From: Sipunculus nudus
Taxonomy: Eukaryota > Annelida > Sipuncula > Golfingiida > Sipunculidae
Direction of reading: 5' to 3'
DNA length: 64,000 bases
Assembly (NCBI GenBank): GCA_026874595.1
Contig: CM049307.1
Coordinates: 53,238,370 to 53,302,369 of the forward strand
Under the pieces are notes generated by a model, which did not search any database, was not told the origin of the DNA, and saw nothing but the letters and a program-made list of their open reading frames with translations. Below are positions 22,731 to 34,700 of the stretch, in pieces. The stretch's first letter is position 1. Each line of letters begins with the position of its first letter. The position numbers were made by a program, and so were the translations under genes.

Positions 22731-25700
22731 CTAAACAAAACAAAGGTGCAGTGATTTAAATACAAATTTTATAAATTAAGATGCACTCATATCATGCAAT
22801 TCTCATAAATCCCAAATCAATTTTACTTCAGCCAAGGAGGTTTTATCTGTGTCTGATTGTTAGTTTTGTTTGGAACATCAAACAAAGGGAGACCCATTAA
22901 ATTTTGGTACAGATCCAGAGGTCTGGACCCCCCCCCCCCCCACTCCTTTTTGAGCGGAAATAACTTTTTTTAGGATTTTAAACCAAATTTTGCTACCTGG
23001 ACTCCATCCTTTCAGTACCAGAGGTCCTTTTTTCAGTTTTCCTTAAGTCTTCCTTGGTTGGACCCTCCTCTCTCCAAAATCCTGGATCTGCCCCTGAATT
23101 TTGGTACAGATCCAGTAAATGTGGCAGGTTCGGCAGCATTATTTGGCCTTGGCACCTACATGTAATCTACTTAGATACACACTGTGCTTAAGTGAAATTC
23201 AAGATGGAACAAAGAGTTCAATTTCAGTTATTTTACAACACATATAACCCAAGTAATCAAGAATAATAAGGTCATACTAAATGTGAGGAATATGGAATGT
23301 AAAAGATACCCCCCACAAATATGTATACCATTAAGTATCAAGTATAAGCTGGAAAATGTGTTTCCAAATAGCATGGTCTTAAATGAGAATATAAGTGGTA
23401 GTAATTGGTTTTAAAATCATAAGTGAAAAATATGATTGATGATTAAAAATTAAAAACAACCGATGATCGATAATTAATCTATTATTTTATGTACTTTTTA
23501 TTTTTCCTTGAAATCATCTGTATACTATTACCTAAAATATTGACCCAAGTAAATAGTCTGACATGTACATAGGTATTCATAATGAAACCATCAATCCACC
23601 TGCAACCAAGGTCGACTTGCCTAAGGACGATTGTTGGCTGCGCAAGGTACCATTTTGATGCTGTTCGTAACTTTGTGTTCATAATATCTCTGACAGGATT
23701 AAATTTCATTGCATGTGCATACGTAATCATTTTTTATCGATTATGCAAAAATACAAGTTATTTTATAAGTTTTAAAAGAAAACAACCAATCATCAATTTA
23801 ATCGATTAATTGGCACACCAATAGTGCCTACAATAGTAACATCTGGCTAAGACACATGATTATGAACCAGTTTTATAGTAGGACAAACACACACCATATG
23901 AAGCAGATACAGTGGAACCCCAAAATTACGACCAGCTTAGGGACTGACGAAAGTGGTCATAATTTGAGGGTGGTCGTATTTGTGAAATTCTAAGTTACCT
24001 GAATCATATATTCAGGACCAAGAAAAGTGGTCTTAATTGTGGGGTTGGTCACAATTTGGAGGTTGTCGCAAGTCGGGGTCCCACTGTGCTTAGTTGTCCC
24101 CTCAGGGTCAGTGTAGCATTCATTCTGACTTTAATTGACCTCACCATGAACTTTATATGACCTTAATAGCATTTTCATTTAATGAATAATCATGAGAATA
24201 ACTGTTCCAAGTTGCCAATATTACTGTAAATCGTGAGTCACCTGACCATAACATAATCCGCGTAATTTGGGAGACCTCTCCCTAATTTGGGAGACCTCTC
24301 CCAAACAGAACACATGTAGTCTGTACCAGTACCCTTGTTGGCATGTTTTCCTGGATATTTTTTTTAATACAAATTAGACAGTACGAAAAGTTCAAGGCAA
24401 CAGGTTGCAGGGGCCTTTCCTCCAACTACCGCGTGAATAATAATGTCTCACTTGCATGGCACGTAATTTGTATGAGACAAATAAACATCAATATTGCAAG
24501 TTCACAATGATTGCAAGATATTCATCAGTGCAGCGATTCCAGTCGATAACGTCTACGTCATCCACCTTATGTGACGTCATTATTGCCTTGTTAAAAGCTG
24601 TCTCAAGGAAGACCTTCTGTGTAGGAGCGTTTTGGGGGCTCATTATAATAATTAGGTCAAAAGGGCAGGGCATAAGGTCAATTTACTTACTGTAAATTTG
24701 TCTTTAATAATCTGCCTCTCTTTGTCCTTCAGCTGAAAACAGAAATGTATGAATGAAAACAGGGTCTAACTTATTATAAGCACTTGGTAGTGAAATTTTG
24801 TGCTAGTATCTTTGAATGAAGTACACTGAACATGTTTATTCTGATAGAACATGAAGCACACTGATTTTGGTACTTACAAAACACAGAGGGCATTTAACTG
24901 ATAGTATGTGAGGTCAGTGTTAAACAAACAACCAAGACAGTTGTAAATATGCACAAAACAATTTAAATGTTCACATGAAAAGAGATCACACTAATTGTAG
25001 TTTTATAGAATGGGCGCAAATAGTTTGTTTACTTATTTAAATGAACATTTAATTAATATGATATTCAAACCATGCATTCTGTACTTGGATCAGCATACTC
25101 TGCTGAAATATCAAGCCAACAAAAATCTTTACTCACACTTTTTATTAAAGATTGTCCAATGAACAAACTGAAGTGGAGAACACCACACTGTGGATTGATG
25201 TTAACATTTAAATATCATGAAATGTACATATCACCACAAATTGACTCACTTTGATGGTTTCAGCAGAGGCTGTCCGTTGTTGAGATATGGGTTTCTGTGC
25301 CTCAAGCACATAGTTCAGTACTCTACTCCAGCTGCAGTGTATCACAAAGAGAACAAATTAAAACTTAAACCAAAAAGCAATGATAGTATAAAGTATTACA
25401 AAAACAAGAACAGCTGAGTGTGTACCTGATGGCAGGAAAATATAACATCATACTTTCCTGCTGTGGGTATTAAAAATTCCATTAGTTGTAACTGTGTAAG
25501 AGATGTTAAACAAATTAAATACACTGGTATGGTTTTAACCAAATGTGTTTATAATCTAAAAGTCCCTTTCTGAGATAAATGATAAATATATTTAATAGTT
25601 AACTGTTTCATATATTTCAATTTAAGTTTTCCTTAACTGATAAATCTGGGAAAGAACTCCATGCCTCCAGCAACCATTGAGATTATGTCACCAAATAATT

Positions 25701-28700
25701 GATCCATATCCTGTAACTAAATGTCTGATCACATGCATTTTGTTCATTTGTATAAAGACAAAAATAATAAATTAAATTGGCTGTGACATCAAGATATCAT
25801 CTTAAATCAATATTCCATGGGCAGTTTTGTAAAAAAAACCCAGTGGAACCTGTGCTGATGGGTTAATCTTTACTAAGAAACAGTTTTTGACAAAACTGTG
25901 CCTCTGTTATAAAGTGATAATAACATAAGTACTCAGTTACACTTCTATACTGGAACTGGGGTACATAATGGGTACAAACATAAATGTAATATTATTGGAG
26001 GCATTTGTAAAATGTTATATATTGATGCAAATGGACATCCAGTTCTTTTATTTAGGCAAAGTTCCACTGTAGGCGAATTGAACACAAGTCATTAGAGCAT
26101 TCAGCATTCCATCTTGAACACTACAAGCCGATACAAACATTCACAGGACCAGATAAACATAATGAAACACACCACACTTAGACATTCCCCTCAGACCCTG
26201 ATACTAAAGACCCTGATGTTCTAACTGATGATGAAAATATATTTTAAAGTATCCTCTATCCTGGCTGGTCATGCAGACATAAGCCAGGGCAAGAAAACAT
26301 GGTATTGGTGTAGAATAGCCGGCTTCTCCAATAAGCCTTATTTTACAACCTCTCATCCAGATTTTTGAGCGAATTATATAAAAATATACATTCAAGTGAC
26401 GTCACAAATCTGGATGAGAGGTTGTGAAATAAGGCTTATTGGAAAAACCCGCTATTTTACACCATTACCAGAAAAATAGTCACACTCCTGACACAGAATA
26501 GTGGGAAAATATTTAGGTATATATGACTACAGGAAAAGCGTTCAACTGTAACATGCCTACACTCAGTAAACTTAGGTTTTGGATTATATTCATAATTTTG
26601 CTCAATCATGATTTCATGAAACTGGTCCTGTACATCTCACCCATGGGAAGAATGTATGATAATAGCATTGGTTAGGATCTCTCTTACTGGGGCTAAAACT
26701 GGTAGGAAATTTTAACCTCTGACACTTGTCTCAGTAACTTTGCATGCTGTGTACATGATTTCAAAGTATAACAGCTCAATGTATAATGACTTCAGAAGAA
26801 GACCTGGGCATGTGGTCAGATTAGATCCTTTGATTCAAAAGTGTAAACTCTATTTTTATTACTGGGACTTGAGCACAAGTGTTTCCTTAAGCCCTAACTT
26901 GAAATGTACTCAACTACACTAGCAGACTATGTTTATATTAACGGTTAAAATAAAGATACAGCCTCTGACTCTGTCCATTTTTATGAAGATCTATTTTTAC
27001 AGGGATTGGCTTAGTAGTGACACATAATTATTTAACAATTTTGGGGGTTTTCTTTTTTTTTCCTCTGGTGGATTCCCAAGACCATAAAAATATGGTCTAA
27101 TTCACTTAGATGGGAAACTTTAAATAATAAATTAAACAATAAATGAGTGATACCTATTTTAAAAAGCAGATATTATTAAAAGTTGAAAAAGGTAAGAAAC
27201 ATCTTGGATATAAAAAGCATACTTGAAAAAACAGCCGACCAATAAGCATTCACAAAACTAGTGACATGTTCAACAGAAGGGGCATAACGAGGTATAACTA
27301 ACAGAAACAAGAACAAGAGCATGTCAAAATCACAACACGGGTGTCAACTAGAGGCAGTGTAACCTGTCACGGTAAAGAGATCGGTTGTCCCGCACTTTTT
27401 CATGGTAATATCTCTCCACCTCAGGGTTCAATAAATGAACCAAAGCCAGCAAGCCAGTCCTACAAGCAAGTCACACATTCAATGTAAAGTGAGCCAGAAA
27501 ACACAGCAAAACCCAGTGAAGCCTCTCAGGGCCAATGAAAGTCATTGGTGCTTGGAAAACTTGTCATCAGTTTGTGGAAACTATGGTGTTCTTGGAACAA
27601 ATATCAGTTCTTGGAAGATGGGTATCACTAATTGAGTGTGGAAAAGAATTTAAGGAAATATGATCATCCATTCCTAGAAAACATGTCATTTCTGGAAATG
27701 GGTTTTGTGTTCCAGAAAACCCCTATTTTCCTAGAGCAACCGGATAGTTGGAAATCTAAGGAATTCCTGGAACACTAAGGAACACTTCCTGGAAAGCCAT
27801 GGAATTTCTAGAAAGCTGTAAAACCATTTCCTGGAAAATTAAGGCATTTCCTAAACTCTGTCAAACAGTTCCTGGAAAAACCAGGTTGTTACTTGGAAAC
27901 TGATCATCTGATCATGGAACACCAAAGTGCACTGATGACTTTATCCTGATGTGTTATCCAACTGGATGACCTGAAAATAAGCTTATGCGTGTTATTCCTA
28001 TATGTGCCCTCTACCTCTGGTGCACTAATATCAAACACTGGAATACCCCAATTATCCAAAGTGTACCATCATTCTCATCCTCATATTAAACTTCAAAGAT
28101 AATCTACCTTAGTGATAATTTGATACTTCATATACAAACTATGATATGTTCTCATTTTGAATACAAAAAAATACACAAAGTTTTCATATTTACTTTATTA
28201 ACCTTTTTATGGTACTCTTGGAAGGTCTGCAGTATTCCAGTGTGCTTTCAGTACTAGCCTCGCAGACTGCATCAACCAGAATAGTGCAACTGTGCAGCTG
28301 ATTAGCAATCTGATTACTTTGTTAAGCCCTCTCCTCCCTTCAATGTAATGGGAGCTGAATTACAGTTAAAAGACCTTTTAGCAACTCTCAGATTAAGAAT
28401 TCTCAAGATACTCTGACAGACACTAAATGAATTCATTTTTTTCCAAACACACAGTATTGTGTGTAATATATTAATTTCTGATATTCAACCATAACAACTC
28501 TGGTGGCAGTTACCATGATACAGTTGAAAGGAATTTGGTTGATGCAGTCTGTGTTCATGATACCTACTATTTCGTACCTCTGTGAGTAGATTCGCTTTTG
28601 CTCCAAGACCTGGTCGTTATAGTAACTGTTGACCTCAGGGTTCCAGCGATGTACTAGGTCTAGCATGCCACATCTGTCACAAACCCCAACAAAACAGGTC

Positions 28701-31700
28701 TACCATACACTATACAATGCAGTTATATAAATGACCCAGGCAAGGTGTACACATAACAGTCCCACATGATAACTGATATTTCCAAACACTTTGCTAGTAA
28801 ACCATAAAGTTCCATATGACTGTCATCCAATTTATATGTGGCAACATCATAATGGGCAGCCACTCAAATCATATGAATATTTATTGTTTTTTAAAACTGT
28901 TAACAGGGTGAAATAAAGGACATGCATATCTGTTGTTTAAACTTCATATATTGACATAAAGGAACAAAATATTCCTAAATCATAATGAAAATGGTACTGA
29001 AAAAGAACAATGCTAGTATAAATACTAAGATGTCCTAACACCAGATTTACAGCCATCAAAGTAAAATTAAAATTAAAAAAATAAATAATATTACTTAAGT
29101 GTTTGAAGAAAAAACTATATTTCAGGATGTATACTGATGATAGGTTGGGTCAAAGTGACCTGATACCTTTGATGGATCTTGGTTGGCCGGCGGTGTTTGC
29201 AGCCAAGTATGAACACAAATGTGCCCAGGACAAGGGCACAGTCTATAATATACAGTTGGTGTTTGGTATATAATGATCACCAGCATTGACAAAATCAGGA
29301 GTATACTGAAAGGAGGTGACCAACAGAATTTTCATTGGTTAATTCAAAGAAGGAAAAATGTGCAAACTGACTTTACAGAATTTTTTTTATAACTGCTCCA
29401 TTTGAAGCCTTATTACACACTGAATAGTTAACACTCATTTATCTTGTATTTAATATTGAGAAACAAATCCTTTTTAGCAGAAAAATATGAAATATTAAAA
29501 TCAAAGTGTAGGATGAAAAACTTGGTGGGTAAACAACAGTTATACATATAAATAACTGGCCGTTTAAACCAAAATAGATTCACTAATTCATTCTGTATTA
29601 GCTTTATCTCCTATTCCAGTGACCCTTGAATCCTCTCACCTTTTCAGTGTCTTGACAATATAATTGTAGTTGTTGAGCATGAAGACAGAGCGCAGTGTGA
29701 CATCACTGTAGGTTTCTGCTTTGTTGCTCAGGTTTAGTCCAAGGGCTGATAACACTTTGGCTAAAAAGTGAAATATATTAAACATCACTACATATCTAAA
29801 TTGTAATACCTGGCACTTTATGATAACCGTCAGGTTAAAAATACTGGTTTTAGTGAAATGGCTGCAATAAACTAAGAACAGTCACCCCTTGTACATTTCT
29901 TGTTTGACATGGGAGTTGAAAGATCTGGTTTAAAATCATGTCTTGGCACTGACATGAAAACAAGGTAAAATTTTAACCTGAATGCTGTGATATCGAAATA
30001 TATGCAATAAACAGGTTATTAGAATCATTGCACTTGACGTGTAATTATCCTGAAATGCATAACCCTGAAATGCATATAGCTTTAAATAACCAATCCATAA
30101 TTAAATGCTTACAGTTACCCTTCTTGAATAAGCATTGCCCCTTACTGGACATAAATATAAAATTTTGCAACCACTATACCATGGAAGTTATCATCCTGCA
30201 AAGATCAATAATGATACCCCTTTATAATATTGTAAAATAACCAAAGACTCACTGATGTATTCTGCCAGTTTCAAGCGGGCTTTACTCTCACTTTTTAACA
30301 TGGCTGCTGGCACAGATGGATCTGAAAAATAAAATAGTAGCATTAAACCTCTAAACTAGTGATAAAAATGTTACATTTACAGGAACAGGGTTGTATTCTA
30401 AATACAGTAAGTATACAGTTGTGCATACCCATATATATTTTAACCCTGAAGACCACATAAACTAAAGTTGTAGAAGCACTCCTAATATAAAAATATATTT
30501 ATTTGATAAAACATCAAAAAATGAACTCTTAAAATGAGTCTGCCTGATGGAACTTACAAGGTCTTGAACATGTGTGAATAAACACATATAAACTTTTGTT
30601 AAAGTCAATGGTAACATTGAAAAGAGAGCGAAAAAATAAATAGACACTTCACTAAAGTAATCTCAAACAGCTTAGCTCAAACTGAATGGATTCTGTTTAT
30701 GCTTGACCCATGACAGCTTTATGGAAGTTTATCACAGCATGACTAGACTTACTGCTAGATTATTACTAACCTTGACTCATAAGCATTGCTCCTGCTGTTT
30801 CAGCAAACTCCTGCAGCTGCTCCAGAAACAGCAATGTCTGCAAAGATATAAATTCTGGAAGTAACAGCAGGTATGATGTCATGTGATAAACCTGCCAACA
30901 TTACTAAATAACACATTTCTAAAACTAGGGCTTCTATAATTTGCATATGTTTGCTTCATTTGTGCTGAATTAATCAAAAAGCTCTTCAGTTTAAGCATAT
31001 GCACAACTCACTATTTCTACAACCACATTACTAAACATGGTTACCACACCACATGAAATAAACATGATAGTTATTGCATATAAGTAAGGCCAGTATTTAT
31101 AATATAAATTTGGGAAACACACAGGTAATAAACAATGAAGCTCACATTAGAGTGATCCCTGATGTATGACATAAGTTTGGCTGCTGAGCACTGACTTACA
31201 TATGTTGTAATAAAAGAATCTCTTTTAGAGAAACTTTTTCAGCATCAACATTTTAGTGTCATTACAGAGATGTGTATTATGTGATAATCCATGGTGTACA
31301 TTAATGAAGTAACTTACATTACTAGTGAGTTCATGGACAGTGCCATCTCTAGGCATGTTGGAAGATTTATCAGGATCATTCTGCAAACAAACATGTATTA
31401 CAGTGTAATACCTATCATTTGTTATATGTATCTATCATTATGTTAGTATGTTAACTTGCTCCAAAATACATTAAATATGAAGTCATAATATAAGCCTTAG
31501 CTAAATAAAATATACTTTTGTTTATATATTGTTTATAATCAAGGTCTTGAGAGAATTTAAGAATATCTTACGTTATGCAGTAAGTTTTTAATCTATGAAT
31601 AAACAAGAATGGCATTTTAAAATTACCATTCTGTGAAACTATGTCATATGTTACAACAAATGTATGGATAAGAATACAGATAACAACAATTTAGCTATTC

Positions 31701-34700
31701 AATTCATTAAGTATTTTTTACCAGGCTACTTTGGTCCCGACATCTGTTCACACTAGCTAACAATCACAAGCTATATACCTAGGGACAGCAATAACAGATA
31801 ATTAATAGGGTAAGTGCGTATATATAAATGAAGAACTTACTCTTATTCCATCAATGTATTCTTGCAATGCCTTTGCACCCTGCAAAACACAAAGAAAAGA
31901 ACAACAAGACCTGAACAGTGAATTAACGTGTAATGTCATCTTTCCATAAGAACCATGACATCACCAGTGATGAAGTAGAATTCACATCATCTGGGTCTGA
32001 GTGCAAGTCCGAGTCAAGACCACTCAAGTCCAAGTCCAAGAGGTTTGAGTTCAATTCCACCATCTTTGAGTCTGAGTCTTTTGGAACCAAAATCCAAGTC
32101 AAGAGTCCAAGTCCAGTACAAATCACCATATCAAAAAAAATTTAAAATATAAATTAGAGAAAATCATGCATATTTTATGTTTGTTTACTAGTTCTTTATA
32201 CATGAATGCTTATTTAAATTTAGCCCCCAAATGCTTGGTGTGAAGTCTTATTTTTGTAAGTAATATAATTTGGTGGGTATAGTCTTATTTTTAAACCTTC
32301 TGTTAGTAGTTTATCCATGCATACTTATCTTTATATAATATGTGACAGTTTTCTCAAACCTTTACTTACAAGTCCAAGTACAAATCAAGTCAAAACTGAG
32401 TCTCTGAAAGGGTGGACCAGAGTTTAAGTCCAGACACAAGTCCTATGTCAGTGGTTATCACATATTTCAGTGTGGCAGCAGTTTCATCATATATACATAT
32501 TATATATATTTCATCATATACACATATTACATATATATATTAAGGTTTTAAATGGTGCATAATTTCTTGTGGTAAGCAAATACATTTTTCACAATTTGAA
32601 AATACAACAAAGAACTGCTAAATTTTAATTTTACCATATTTGTGACAGATAATCTGCAATAATTAAAGATATACTATTCAGTTATATAGCAACTACATCA
32701 GGTAATACCTACAGTTATATCATAAGCTGAGATGAGACTTGGGAGCCTTTGTCTGATGGGTGGTCTGCAGCCCTGGGAATGAAACAATATCAGGCTATAC
32801 AACATACAGTAACCACAGGCAGTAAATTAAAATATAAAACATGTAGTGTTCACAAATGAGTTATCCTAGATTTCTCTTGAACATTGTAAGTGAAATTCAA
32901 CATATATTTGAAAATCAACGTGACTGTTTCCAACCAGGTAAATTCTAATGATTTTAAAGTAAACTCCAGCATGATATGAAAATTACTATTGAATAAATAA
33001 TATGGTACAAATGAAGTAGTAGAAATGGTCTTCCACATGCTTACAAAATTGTTTATTTACAGACAAATATTATAAAAAATAAAAGGGACCTATTCTTTTT
33101 TTAAGAATATTTTTGGTGGAGGTAACCGCCTTTTTTTTTTATGCTCTCTTATCTAATTCTTAATTGAAGTATGTACATCTGCCAAGTTACATTTCAGTTT
33201 GTTACTATGACACAAGAGTGGTAGCACTCGCTTCCTATCATATTATTTTTGTATCCTGATGTCATGCAGGCACAGTGGGTCCTTGGTGTGTTATCATTCA
33301 ACTTCTTGGGTCATAATACCAAGGGAACCCCCTAAGATGCACTAGTTTATGAGTTATAAATGGCTGTGGGGTACAGCCTTCCCATTAACCTGCAGAGTGC
33401 TCACCCTGGGTGGGGGCCCTGACCATGAAAATCTCACTGCCTCGGCTGAGATAAGAACTCATGACCCCCAGCTTAAAGGCCGAGTTCCTGAACCACCCGG
33501 TTACATGAGAGGTCATGTGACTGTGACTGACAGCCAGATCTGAGCTTATCATACAGACATCAGCCTGAGCACGTGGCTTACTGCTAACATGTATACAAGT
33601 GCTGGTTAGCTGTGAATGTGTCTGAACAAGTAAATAGTAACGTTATGTCCCCATCTGGATCTCCATAAGTGTATTATCATTTCAAAAATGGTATGGGACA
33701 TTATATAAATATGAACACAGTTTAATCATATAAACCTTTTGAGTAACCCGAAGAAGATTCTAATTAACAGGATTACCAACAGATACCCTCTCACTGAGGC
33801 TGCCTGTGTATATAACATCACAAAGCAGCTGTACCCCTGGTGATTGTCGCCTTGCTGGCCCCAGTCTCCCAAGGGTAAATTAAGATTAATAGCAGGGTTG
33901 AAAGATGTATACAAGCTGGAAGGCAGATAACCAAGGCAGCATGAAGAATTTATGTGGTTAATGTGTTTGCCATGCATATTTAATTTCCAATGCATTTTGA
34001 GTGCTATTGATTTGAATATGTAACAATAACTTAAAATACAACTTTATGTCAAGCAGACTCACTAAAATCTGTTCAACAAATATTGCTGTCTGTTACCCTA
34101 AGTAAATGAGAAATTCCTAACATTATTGAAGTAACCCAATGTGGTTCATGTTTCCTGTCCATGGCCTAGCAATAAACTGACCCAGAATTTTTATTCAGCC
34201 AAGCCACAGCTTCACTCAGAAACTTGGTGTACAGGTTCATGTGACTGTGTAGTGTGTACTCTCATCCTGTTCATCAAGATGTAATTTCTAACAAAGCTTG
34301 ATTTAAACTTGACTTATAAAGTTAACATTGAAAAGCCAATATGGATTTGTATGGTAAATGGAGTTTCAGCAGAGCTTGTTCTGGTGAATACCAGTATTTA
34401 AAACAGAGACAGACAGTCACTGACTAATGACATGGCAGGCCTGCTTGTGCACAAAGCCACGTGCTGTTGTTTATACACATCATGGCTGCTTACTGATTGG
34501 CTCCTGCCGTGGCTGTGCACCTCCCCCGCTAAATTTGAACTGGGACTGGCATGGACACTCAAAATTTATTTTCCTGCAGACACCACATAAACTGACCTAG
34601 AAATAATAATTTATTTCAGTTACTTGCAGTACTAGGAACATGTCTGCCAAAATCATGCTCTGGTAACATCTTCTTCCCAGCTTATATTCAGATTACAGTC

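Noticed and set aside
28200-28330. Possible third alternative exon between 19a and 19b
   Set aside because: No NPEV-like coding block or matching length; sequence does not align to 19a or 19b.
31923-32129. Minus-strand Leu/Asp/Ser ORF that looks like a phosphoprotein
   Set aside because: Product of the AAGTCC hexamer repeat.
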